A DNA stretch of 64,000 bases from Pseudoalteromonas ulvae UL12 (lineage in GTDB: Bacteria; Pseudomonadota; Gammaproteobacteria; Enterobacterales; Alteromonadaceae). The notes beneath the pieces are model-generated. The model saw only the letters and a program-made list of their open reading frames with translations, was not told the origin of the DNA and did not search any database. Both the position numbers and the translations under genes were made by a program. Positions 17,856 through 25,127 of the stretch are shown here, in pieces. The DNA lies in the NCBI RefSeq assembly GCF_014925405.1, contig NZ_AQHJ01000019.1:74120-138119 (forward strand). The letters run 5' to 3'. The first letter of the stretch is position 1; every line of letters begins with the position of its first letter.

Positions 17856-18776
17856 TTAACCGTTTTCGGCATCAAGCTCTGTAGCACGCTCTGTTAGCCA
17901 CGTTGCAAACTCAGCATCATATTGCGTGCCCCATTGTTTAACTAACGCCTGATAGCGGCTATAGAAACCTCGTCGAGTTAAGCTGAGCATCACATCAACC
18001 TGCTCGCGATGTTGCTCCATCATAAACCGAACCGCTAAATAACCCCAATCGTACACTCGCTCTGAGCCACCGTTTTGCTCGTAACTGGTGTTGAATAATT
18101 CACTGAGTTTATAATCCTGCTTGGCCCCATTTTTTATCGCACGAGGATTGTGTTGTTGATGCGCGATATACTCAGCAACTCCTTCACTCCACCACACTAA
18201 ATGCGGCAATAAAGGTGCAGGCTGTGGGCAATATTCTGGCGCCGAATGCGAATCATGCAGCGATGCACAAAAATCACCGTACATGTTAAAACGCCCATCT
18301 AAATAATGAATGTATTCGTGACGTAGATTCCAAATCTCACCATTACGCTCATATGCGACAAATTCAGCATGATTATCAGCTAAATGAGGCAACCCTTCGA
18401 GATACATGCCACCATTGTCGCTCGGCACATCAAAATGATCAGTCACATACTGCACATACGCCTCGCGATCGGCATAAATATTGGCTCGCATATTATCGTT
18501 ATTATCATTGGCTACCGGTTGACCTAACGTATTAAACGTTCGATGAAATAGCGCTTCTTGCTCGGCAAGCATGGCACAAGCCTGTGTCACCTGTGCTCGC
18601 TCAAGTGCTTGTGAGCGCAGCGTAATACTTGCACTACAATCATACACTTGCTTAAGCACTGCCTCTAAACTGCCCTCTTGTATCACGACTGGAGTTTGAC
18701 TACACGCTACCAATCCCAACACCGACAGCGTGACACCAATATTTTTATAACTCATACTGAACCAATTAAATTGCAT
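17856..18776 (-). CDS. M9-like collagenase-type zinc metallopeptidase, lipoprotein
   Basis: About 306 residues with a lipoprotein signal ending in LGLVAC. The zinc site is HEYIHYLDGRF (HExxH) with the third ligand Glu in WWSEGVAEYIA about 50 residues on, as in M9 bacterial collagenases (Vibrio/Clostridium). It holds only the peptidase core, with no PKD or collagen-binding domains. I chose the ATG at 18776 because GGA lies 6 bp before it. The ATG at 18755 gives an equally good shorter lipoprotein signal. The enzyme probably sits on the outer membrane; actual collagen activity is not shown by sequence. Confidence 0.78.
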   Translation of the reverse strand: MQFNWFSMSYKNIGVTLSVLGLVACSQTPVVIQEGSLEAVLKQVYDCSASITLRSQALERAQVTQACAMLAEQEALFHRTFNTLGQPVANDNNDNMRANIYADREAYVQYVTDHFDVPSDNGGMYLEGLPHLADNHAEFVAYERNGEIWNLRHEYIHYLDGRFNMYGDFCASLHDSHSAPEYCPQPAPLLPHLVWWSEGVAEYIAHQQHNPRAIKNGAKQDYKLSELFNTSYEQNGGSERVYDWGYLAVRFMMEQHREQVDVMLSLTRRGFYSRYQALVKQWGTQYDAEFATWLTERATELDAENG

Positions 18777-18910
18777 ACAATATCCACATTTAATCACTGA
18801 CAATGACGAAAGTAAAGTCAGCGCGATTGGTTTGACATTATTAAGCACCGCAGTAAGCTCAAGTTTCAATAATAACGACCTAAGCTCTGGTTAAAAAAAC
18901 AGGATCCATT

Positions 18911-19750
18911 ATGAATCAAACAGTGGTTATTACCGGAGCGTCGAAAGGCGTTGGTGCAGCTTGTGCAAAACTCTATGCCGCACAAGGCGCGAATTTAGTG
19001 CTAGTTGCCAGAGGATTAGCTGCCTTAGAGCTACAAGCTCAAGAACTCACACTGCAATTTCCACACAGCCAAATTCTGACTCTTAGTGCCGATATTGCAA
19101 AACTGGGTGACTGCCAAACCATTATTGCATCAGCTGTAAAACGTTTTGGTGGCATAAATGTGCTTATCAACAATGCTGGATTACATCACCGAGGAGAGTT
19201 TAGCGACCAAACCGCACATGAAATGGCGGCCATGGTCGATGTGAACTTGCGTGCACCAATTTACTTATGCGCCTTAGCGTTGCCTCACATGCTCCCCTCA
19301 ACTGCCGATCATCAAAACGCCATTGTGATGGTTGGTTCTTTAGCTGGTCGCGCCCCACTACAAGGTGCGGCCACTTACTGTGCAACCAAAGCGGGACTGC
19401 GCGCATTTACCTACGCCTTACATGATGAGCTCATCAATAAAAATATTAATGTGGCGGTGGTGTCACCAGGACCCATCGATACCAGTTTTATCATGGAAGA
19501 AATTGATGTAGTTGAAGACATTGTTTACTCTCAACCTATGTCGACCCCAGAACAGGTGGCTGAGAATGTTTGCAAGCTCAGTCAAAGCTCACACACTGAA
19601 ATCGCCATGCCTTGGTTCAGTGGTAAGCTCACCACCCTTGGTTATTTATTGCCGAGCTTTCGCCGTGCAACACGAGGCCTACTGTATAAAATTGGTAAGA
19701 AAAACAAACAAAAATATCGCAATCGAGCCAATAAACCCTCTGCGAGCTAA
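18911..19750 (+). CDS. Short-chain dehydrogenase/reductase
   Basis: A 279-residue classical SDR: NAD(P)-binding TGASKGVG at residues 8-15, NNAG motif (LINNAGLHHRGEF), catalytic Ser in VMVGSLAGR and YxxxK in YCATKAG. The C-terminus is basic (IGKKNKQKYRNRANK). The substrate cannot be inferred. It lies 49 bp before cobQ in the same direction, but no functional link to cobalamin is apparent. Confidence 0.85.
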   Translation: MNQTVVITGASKGVGAACAKLYAAQGANLVLVARGLAALELQAQELTLQFPHSQILTLSADIAKLGDCQTIIASAVKRFGGINVLINNAGLHHRGEFSDQTAHEMAAMVDVNLRAPIYLCALALPHMLPSTADHQNAIVMVGSLAGRAPLQGAATYCATKAGLRAFTYALHDELINKNINVAVVSPGPIDTSFIMEEIDVVEDIVYSQPMSTPEQVAENVCKLSQSSHTEIAMPWFSGKLTTLGYLLPSFRRATRGLLYKIGKKNKQKYRNRANKPSAS

Positions 19751-19799
19751 GCCATTTAACGATACAATCGGGACATTCGCTATTTAATCGATAAGCATA

Positions 19800-21266
19800 A
19801 TGAAAAGCCCCAATACACTGATGGTGCAAGGCACCACCTCCGATGCAGGGAAAAGCGTCCTTGTTGCCGCCTTATGTCGTATTTTAGTGCGCCACGGTAT
19901 TGATGTGGCACCTTTTAAGCCCCAGAATATGGCGCTCAATAGCGCAGTGACTGCTGAAGGTGGAGAAATTGGCCGCGCTCAAGCAGTGCAAGCAGAAGCG
20001 GCAAAAATTCCACCCCATGTTGATATGAATCCTGTTTTGCTTAAACCCAACTCAGATATTGGCGCGCAAGTGATTTTGCTCGGTCAATCAATTGGAAACA
20101 TTGACGCGTTTGACTACCACCAATACAAACCTAAAATGCTCGGCCACGTACTCGCCGCCCACCAGCGATTGACAGAACGATATCAAGCAGTGATCGTAGA
20201 AGGAGCCGGCAGCCCAGCCGAAATTAACCTTCGCGATCGCGATATCGCTAATATGGGCTTTGCCGAAGAAGCCGACTGCCCAGTCATTATTGTGGCAGAC
20301 ATCGACAAAGGTGGAGTATTTGCCCATTTAGTAGGAACCTATGACTTATTAAGTCAAAGCGAACAACAAAGAGTAAAAGGCTTTATTATCAATAAATTTC
20401 GTGGTGACATTAGTTTACTGCAACCCGGTATTGATTGGCTTGAAGCCCGCTTGGGGATTCCGGTACTAGCAACCATTCCATATATTCAAAATTTACACAT
20501 TGAAGCCGAAGATGCGATTGATTTTAGCCAAACACTTGACCAAAAAAATCACATTAAAGTGACTGTGATTGTCTACCCGCGAATTTCTAACCACACAGAT
20601 TTTGACGTGTTGAGGTTGCACCCTAATGTTGAACTGACATTTGCGCGCACCCCAAACGAAGCACCTCACAGCGACTTAATTATTTTACCCGGAAGTAAAA
20701 ATGTGCAAGCCGATTTGGTTTGGCTCAAACAGCAGGGTTGGCCAAGTGTGATTAATCAGCATTTACGCTATGGCGGAAAAGTACTTGGAATTTGTGGCGG
20801 CTATCAAATGTTAGGTCAAAGCATTAGTGATCCCCATGCAATCGAATCCGCCCAAGCAACGCAATCGGTTGGATTAGGCTTACTCGCCATGACTACAGAG
20901 TTACACAGTAAAAAAACGCTCACTAATGTCAGCGGTATTTGCCTAAACACTAAAGCACCAATTCAAGGTTACGAAATCCATTTAGGTGTCTCACAAGGGG
21001 AAGCCTTAACCCGCCCGTTATTTTCTCTAGGCCACGCTCAACCAGAAGGCGCACAAAGCGACGATGATCAAATAAAAGGTACCTATTTACATGGTATTTT
21101 AGACAATCAGGCTTTGCTCGAAAGCTGGCTCTCATGGGCGGGCCTGAAACAAATCACGCCATTCGACTATCCCGCCTTTCGCAATCAACAACTCGATTAC
21201 CTCGCCGATGAAGTAGAAAAAGTCTGGCCAATTGAAAAGATAAAGCGGTTGTTGAGTTTAGAATGA
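19800..21266 (+). CDS. cobQ: Cobyric acid synthase
   Basis: A 488-residue cytoplasmic amidotransferase that amidates adenosylcobyrinic acid a,c-diamide to cobyric acid. The N-terminal dethiobiotin-synthetase-like ATPase starts with VQGTTSDAGKS. The C-terminal type-1 glutaminase-like domain holds the nucleophile Cys in GKVLGICGGYQMLG and the His in GTYLHGILDN. No other cobalamin gene is in the window, so it may serve salvage or have distant partners. A bidirectional hairpin follows at 21308. Confidence 0.93.
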   Translation: MKSPNTLMVQGTTSDAGKSVLVAALCRILVRHGIDVAPFKPQNMALNSAVTAEGGEIGRAQAVQAEAAKIPPHVDMNPVLLKPNSDIGAQVILLGQSIGNIDAFDYHQYKPKMLGHVLAAHQRLTERYQAVIVEGAGSPAEINLRDRDIANMGFAEEADCPVIIVADIDKGGVFAHLVGTYDLLSQSEQQRVKGFIINKFRGDISLLQPGIDWLEARLGIPVLATIPYIQNLHIEAEDAIDFSQTLDQKNHIKVTVIVYPRISNHTDFDVLRLHPNVELTFARTPNEAPHSDLIILPGSKNVQADLVWLKQQGWPSVINQHLRYGGKVLGICGGYQMLGQSISDPHAIESAQATQSVGLGLLAMTTELHSKKTLTNVSGICLNTKAPIQGYEIHLGVSQGEALTRPLFSLGHAQPEGAQSDDDQIKGTYLHGILDNQALLESWLSWAGLKQITPFDYPAFRNQQLDYLADEVEKVWPIEKIKRLLSLE

Positions 21267-21307
21267 GACACAGGCACAGTCCCTTGAAAAAGATTTTCAA
21301 ACGCAAC

Positions 21308-21342
21308 AAAAAAGCACTGACCTTGAGGGTTCAGTGCTTTTT
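21308..21342. terminator. Bidirectional terminator (left repeat copy)
   Basis: AAAAAGCACTGA pairs with TCAGTGCTTTTT around a 10-nt loop, with A and T runs on both sides. It serves cobQ on plus and the peptide genes on minus. The same hairpin is at 22444-22478 in the right copy. Confidence 0.85.
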
Positions 21343-21397
21343 ATTCGCGCTTTGGGATTAACTGCATAGGCAGTCTCCTTATTTATTTCATGATTGT

Positions 21398-21541
21398 TTA
21401 TCGTGTAGCAACTATATAACCACCTGCTATCACAGTTCCTGCGACAACTGCTGAGGCCATACCCGCTGTGGCTAAAAACGCGATGCCTGCCACTGCTAAG
21501 ACTGATGTTGCCATTGATTCAATTATTGATGATGTGTTCAT
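21398..21541 (-). CDS. Small hydrophobic peptide A (47 aa)
   Basis: A 47-residue peptide starting MNTSSIIESMATSV and ending AGGYIVATR. The middle is an uninterrupted Ala/Gly/Val/Ile-rich segment of about 30 residues (VLAVAGIAFLATAGMASAVV and on) with several small-xxx-small patterns. It would span or insert into a membrane. AAGGGA lies about 9 bp before the ATG. It has three paralogues here (B, C, D), with differences concentrated in the N-terminal third, so it is under coding constraint. There is no double-glycine leader and no Cys. Function is unknown: bacteriocin-like, holin-like or small membrane regulator are all possible. Confidence 0.7.
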   Translation of the reverse strand: MNTSSIIESMATSVLAVAGIAFLATAGMASAVVAGTVIAGGYIVATR

Positions 21542-21575
21542 TGTACGTTTCCCTTTAAATGTTGAATTAAGTAAA

Positions 21576-21719
21576 TTAACGAGTTGCTAAGATATAACCG
21601 CCAGCTAATACAGTACCTGTCACCACTGCTGAAGCCATACCCGCTGTGGCTAAAAATGCGATACCTGCCACTGCTAATACTGATGTCATTGTAAATTCGA
21701 TGATGTTTGAAGAAGTCAT
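21576..21719 (-). CDS. Small hydrophobic peptide B (47 aa)
   Basis: A 47-residue peptide starting MTSSNIIEFTMTSV and ending AGGYILATR, sharing the VLAVAGIAFLATAGMASAVV core with peptide A. AGGT lies about 8 bp before the ATG. It is upstream of A in the same transcript direction, with 34 bp between B's stop and A's start, so A and B form a two-peptide pair. Only one residue differs from its copy D (Val/Ile at position 17), a stronger conservation than between A and C. Confidence 0.7.
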   Translation of the reverse strand: MTSSNIIEFTMTSVLAVAGIAFLATAGMASAVVTGTVLAGGYILATR

Positions 21720-21810
21720 AATAATTACCTACTAAGTTTTGAATTAAGTGGCTGTTTGCCGTGTCGTTGAGGTAATAGTAGGCAAGATCCTGCGCTCTGT
21801 TTGCGACTAT

Positions 21811-21840
21811 GTGATGAGTGGTGAAGTAAGGTGATAAAGG
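21811..21840 (-). promoter_or_regulatory. 10-bp phased direct repeats upstream of peptides B-A
   Basis: Read on plus, GTGATGAGTG, GTGAAGTAAG and GTGATAAAGG are three consecutive decamers, so CAC recurs every 10 bp on the coding strand. They end 30 bp upstream of a TACTAT that may be the -10 (21775-21780), with no good -35. This layout suits an activator binding one face of the DNA. The array is duplicated at 22947-22986. Confidence 0.5.
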
Positions 21841-21919
21841 GTCAATTCAAGGTATAAACTTAACGCTAGAAAGTGAGTGAATTAGTACTGGCATTGCAAA
21901 GAGCTTGGATCAAACCCAT

Positions 21920-22369
21920 TTAACTCTGTTCAACAAAGGCCTTGATATCTTGCAAGTCTTTTTCGATCAGTTTGAGCATTGATTTTTTGATAAAAAAGCC
22001 CATGATGGCGGTCATGCACTTCATAACCATCCCATCTGCACTTCCCTGGAAAGACATGGTGAGTTGAGTGTTTCCTGCCACTTCATCGAGTGAAATTCGA
22101 GTGGTGTAGATTGCCCCACAGTTTTCTGCGCGAGTACAATAATATTCTTGCTCTTTGGCTTGGGTGATCCACATTGTTTCGGTGGATTCTTTACCAAATA
22201 CTTGACGTGTCTCCGCCCATTTTAAACCAATTAATCCCTCTGCCGGCTGATGAATTACATTCAAGTCAAGGATACCGTCAATCATCGTTTGCCATTGCGA
22301 AATATCCGTTATTGCAGCCCAGACATCAGCTCTTGGGCTGTTAATTTCTATTGATGAGACGATATTCAT
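21920..22369 (-). CDS. SRPBCC (START-like) family protein
   Basis: 149 residues of the polyketide-cyclase/START-like fold: N-terminal strand IVSSIEINSPRADVWAAITDISQW, typical of the family, then GLIGLKWAETRQVFGKE, TTRISLDEV and a long C-terminal amphipathic helix. Such proteins have a cavity for hydrophobic ligands. It lies between the two peptide repeats in the same orientation. Whether it protects against, modifies or merely neighbours the peptides is not known. Confidence 0.8.
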   Translation of the reverse strand: MNIVSSIEINSPRADVWAAITDISQWQTMIDGILDLNVIHQPAEGLIGLKWAETRQVFGKESTETMWITQAKEQEYYCTRAENCGAIYTTRISLDEVAGNTQLTMSFQGSADGMVMKCMTAIMGFFIKKSMLKLIEKDLQDIKAFVEQS

Positions 22370-22443
22370 ACTTAATTTCCATTATTTATAAGACAGTTAG
22401 ATTTTATTTACTAAGAGCATAGTCAATAAATACTGATAATCAC

Positions 22444-22478
22444 AAAAAAGCACTGACCTTGAGGGTTCAGTGCTTTTT
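22444..22478. terminator. Terminator hairpin (right repeat copy)
   Basis: Same stem as at 21308-21342 (AAAAAGCACTGA / TCAGTGCTTTTT). It ends the D-C transcript on minus and insulates the SRPBCC gene from it. Confidence 0.85.
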
Positions 22479-22533
22479 ATTCGCGCTTTGGGATTAACTG
22501 CATAGGCAGCCTCCTTATTTATTTCATGATTGT

Positions 22534-22677
22534 TTATCGTGTAGCGACTATATAACCACCTGCTATTACTGTTCCTGCGACAACTGCTGAGGCCATACCC
22601 GCTGTAGCTAAGAATACGATGCCTGCCACTGCGACGACTGATGTTGTTATTGATTCGACCATTGATGATGTGTTCAT
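22534..22677 (-). CDS. Small hydrophobic peptide C (47 aa)
   Basis: Paralogue of peptide A: starts MNTSSMVESITTSV and ends AGGYIVATR. It differs from A at about six positions, all conservative and mostly in the N-terminal half. The hydrophobic core FLATAGMASAVVAGTVIAGG is identical. Same ribosome-binding context and 34-bp spacing from its partner D. Confidence 0.7.
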   Translation of the reverse strand: MNTSSMVESITTSVVAVAGIVFLATAGMASAVVAGTVIAGGYIVATR

Positions 22678-22711
22678 TGTACGTTTCCCTTAAAATGTTG
22701 AGTTAAGTAAA

Positions 22712-22855
22712 TTAACGAGTTGCTAAGATATAACCGCCAGCTAATACAGTACCGGTTACCACTGCTGAAGCCATACCTGCTGTGGCTAAAAATGCGATAC
22801 CTGCGATTGCTAATACTGATGTCATTGTAAATTCGATGATGTTTGAAGAAGTCAT
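22712..22855 (-). CDS. Small hydrophobic peptide D (47 aa)
   Basis: Paralogue of peptide B with one amino-acid change (Ile for Val at position 17) although the DNA differs at several synonymous sites, for example GTAACC versus GTGACA in its second half. This pattern supports translation and purifying selection. First gene of the D-C pair. Confidence 0.7.
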   Translation of the reverse strand: MTSSNIIEFTMTSVLAIAGIAFLATAGMASAVVTGTVLAGGYILATR

Positions 22856-22946
22856 AATAATTACCTACTAAGTTTTGAATTAAGTGGCTGTTTGCCGTGT
22901 CGTTGAGGTAATAGTAGGTAAGATTCTGCACCCTGTTTGCGACTAT

Positions 22947-22986
22947 GTGATGAGTGGTGAAGTAAGGTGATAAAGGGTGAAATCAG
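22947..22986 (-). promoter_or_regulatory. 10-bp phased direct repeats upstream of peptides D-C
   Basis: Four consecutive decamers start with GTGA on plus: GTGATGAGTG, GTGAAGTAAG, GTGATAAAGG and GTGAAATCAG. The fourth extends past the repeat boundary, and the left copy has GTCA at this position. Likely the operator of the second peptide pair. Confidence 0.5.
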
Positions 22987-23129
22987 CGGATAAAAAATCA
23001 ACGAACATTAATTCAGATCACATAAGGCTGAAATGACCCTGAAAAAGCCCTATAGATTGCTGTTTGTCTCTTTAATTGCTGCTATAATAAGCAGCTGTAA
23101 ACTCTTCATTTTTACTCATTGATAATACA

Positions 23130-23867
23130 ATGATTTATTTCATCATCAGGTACTCAGTGGCGCGCACTACTTTCTCTTTTACTCTGCCCCTTCTATTATT
23201 GCTTGGCTGTCTTTTTCCTGCTTATGGACAAACCCAACTCACATTTGGTCTTTATCCATTTCCGCCCGATATCACACAAAATCAACATGGCGAATGCGAA
23301 GGACCTGCTGTCGCGCAGCTCAAAAAGCTATTTCTTTTTAGTGAGCAACCATTGAAAATACTCTGTGTCACGCCCGCTCGGTTATATAAGTTATTTGCCA
23401 ATGGAAAAGTTGACATGTTGCTCAACATCGCATCGACAAAAGCACTGCAAGGGCAATCTGTTATTGTTAAACCGCAATTTCACTACATCAATCTCGCATT
23501 TGCGACGAATAAAGCGATGGCTGAACAAAAAACAGTCTCAGCGATTCGAGGGTATAATTACGAAGGGCAAAGAGAAGTGCTCGAGCAGCGAGGTTATGAA
23601 TTTGTCGAGCTTAAAAATGGTGTGGATGCTTTAGAATTGTTTGCGTTAGGCCGTGTTGCCCACCATATCGGTTATATTCAGCACAAAGAGATGCTTAATT
23701 TCCATGACACTAAGCACCTCAAGTTAGATCAAATTGAATTTAACTCTCTTGAATTGATCCCTACTTATATTCATATATCCAAAAAATCCCCTCACCTAGA
23801 GACTATTAATGCGTATTTAACACAACTTATTTCACAAAAACACTGTCAAAACCTCTACAACTGTTAA
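23130..23867 (+). CDS. Periplasmic solute-binding-like protein
   Basis: 245 residues with a signal peptide (LPLLLLLGCLFPAYG). The mature part has the PBPb pattern: LTFGLYPFPPDI, GPAVAQLKKLF, LFANGKVDMLLNIASTKA and a final YLTQLISQKHCQNLYNC with two Cys. It is an orphan binding protein, similar in kind to the one at 4678, with no transporter next to it. It overlaps the convergent acetyltransferase stop by 4 bp. Confidence 0.68.
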   Translation: MIYFIIRYSVARTTFSFTLPLLLLLGCLFPAYGQTQLTFGLYPFPPDITQNQHGECEGPAVAQLKKLFLFSEQPLKILCVTPARLYKLFANGKVDMLLNIASTKALQGQSVIVKPQFHYINLAFATNKAMAEQKTVSAIRGYNYEGQREVLEQRGYEFVELKNGVDALELFALGRVAHHIGYIQHKEMLNFHDTKHLKLDQIEFNSLELIPTYIHISKKSPHLETINAYLTQLISQKHCQNLYNC

Positions 23868-24385
23868 GACGGCCAATACGCAAACACTAAGTCATTACAC
23901 CACTGGTTATGAATTCGAAAATTATCTTTTAAGCGCCCTTCAAGTTCAAAACCTGCTTTTGTTAACAATGCAACTGAGCCCTCATTGCCTTCAGTGACCG
24001 TCGCGGTTATTTTATGAAACCCACACCCTGCAGCAGCAAAATGCAATACACTGAGTAACGATTCATACCCGTATCCAGCACCTTGGGCATCTGGATGAAT
24101 CATAAAGCCCACCTCGGCCTGTTGATATGGATGCCAACGCGATAAGAAGCCTGTTAAGCCAACTGCTCTGTTTGACTCCTTTTCAATTATCAATAGCGTT
24201 AACCAACCTTGGTTTTCTTTCGACCACGGGGCTGAACGCTCATTAAATCGAGCCAAAATTTGCGGCTCTTGTTCAATATCCGCCACAAACTTCATCACAG
24301 ATGGTAACTGATGTAATGCCAGAAAAAACGGCCAGTCATCTTCACAAAGCGACCGCAGGATTAAACGAGTTGTCTCTAGTTGCAT
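23864..24385 (-). CDS. GNAT-family N-acetyltransferase
   Basis: About 173 residues in the RimJ/RimL-like branch: LETTRLILRSLCEDDW at the N-terminus, VGFMIHPDAQGAGYGYESLLSVLHFA as the acetyl-CoA-binding motif A, and KAGFELEGRLKDNFRIHNQWCNDLVFAYW at the end. I chose the ATG at 24385 because AAGGG lies 8 bp before it and it gives the usual family start. Upstream in-frame ATGs at 24391 and 24439 are alternatives. Substrate unknown, possibly a protein N-terminus or small amine. Confidence 0.8.
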   Translation of the reverse strand: MQLETTRLILRSLCEDDWPFFLALHQLPSVMKFVADIEQEPQILARFNERSAPWSKENQGWLTLLIIEKESNRAVGLTGFLSRWHPYQQAEVGFMIHPDAQGAGYGYESLLSVLHFAAAGCGFHKITATVTEGNEGSVALLTKAGFELEGRLKDNFRIHNQWCNDLVFAYWPS

Positions 24386-24497
24386 CTTCATTCCCTTCTT
24401 TTTAATAATGTTAATAACTTTTACCAGCCAATTAATCAAGATTTGAGTACACTAGGTTTTTATCCACAATCGCATATTCGAGATAACAGAGGTAACA

Positions 24498-24890
24498 ATG
24501 CACCAACAATCAATTGCAAACGTGAGTTTGCTCGTGACGGATTACGATCAAGCCATTGATTTTTACACTCAAAAAATGGGATTTGCGCTACTTGAAGATA
24601 CTGACTTAGGTGCTGGTAAACGCTGGGTACAAGTTGCACCAAAAAATAATACAGGCACTGCGTTATTGTTAGCAAAAGCAAGCTCTGCAGAACAATGCGC
24701 CGCTGTAGGCAATCAAAGTGGTGGTCGCGTCTTTTTATTTTTACAAACCGACGACTTTTGGGCCGACTATAACGCGATGAAAGACGCTGGGGTAGAATTT
24801 TGCGAACAACCCAGAGAAGAAAGCTATGCAACCGTTGTGGTACTTCAGGATTTGTATGGCAATAAATGGGATTTAATCGAACGCAAATAA
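24498..24890 (+). CDS. VOC (glyoxalase/bleomycin-resistance) family protein
   Basis: A 130-residue protein with two beta-alpha-beta-beta-beta modules: ANVSLLVTDYDQAIDFYTQKMGF and FLFLQTDDFWADYNAMKDAGVEF, ending in VVLQDLYGNKWDLIER. Putative metal ligands are few (an N-terminal His and a C-terminal Glu are candidates), so the reaction cannot be assigned. Confidence 0.82.
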   Translation: MHQQSIANVSLLVTDYDQAIDFYTQKMGFALLEDTDLGAGKRWVQVAPKNNTGTALLLAKASSAEQCAAVGNQSGGRVFLFLQTDDFWADYNAMKDAGVEFCEQPREESYATVVVLQDLYGNKWDLIERK

Positions 24891-24962
24891 ACCCGAATTG
24901 CATATCTCATAACCAAACACTCTAGCCGCCCATTCAAACAAAACAACCATGTAAGAAAACGC

Positions 24963-24988
24963 TTAAGCGCTTAAAAAATGGCGCTTAA
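24963..24988. repeat. Inverted repeat upstream of cysG
   Basis: TTAAGCGC (24963-24970) and GCGCTTAA (24981-24988) are perfectly complementary around a 10-nt A-rich loop. A GCTTAAGC palindrome overlaps the left arm. It could be a weak terminator of the VOC gene or an operator for the cys operon; no T run follows. Confidence 0.4.
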
Positions 24989-25127
24989 ACCAAAATCAAA
25001 GTCACTATATAACTTTTTAGAATATAGATGCATTATTAATTATTTTTTACTTGTCTCTGCCCAGCATATTCTGCCAAGGTCATAGCCGAATTGAATGGCT
25101 AGTTCAGTGTTAGTTGAGGAACGTTCA

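Larger units (their letters stand above)
21306..21842. repeat. 537-bp direct repeat, left copy
   Basis: Aligns without gaps to 22442-22978 at a constant offset of 1136 bp, with scattered substitutions. The unit contains a terminator hairpin, two small peptide genes and an upstream phased-repeat region. The two copies flank the SRPBCC gene. Confidence 0.9.
22442..22978. repeat. 537-bp direct repeat, right copy
   Basis: Second copy of the unit at 21306-21842, ungapped at offset 1136. It contains its own terminator, peptide genes C and D, and the phased decamers. Confidence 0.9.

Noticed and set aside
22674..22931. 85-residue minus-strand ORF across the right repeat
   Set aside because: It is in a different frame from peptides C and D, which are conserved between both repeats with ribosome-binding sites.
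21306..22978. Repeats considered as CRISPR or transposon ends
   Set aside because: Only two long copies, in direct orientation, with genes inside and no transposase or short-repeat array.
24460..24903. 147-residue minus-strand ORF
   Set aside because: Exactly antisense to the VOC-family gene, whose motifs are clear.
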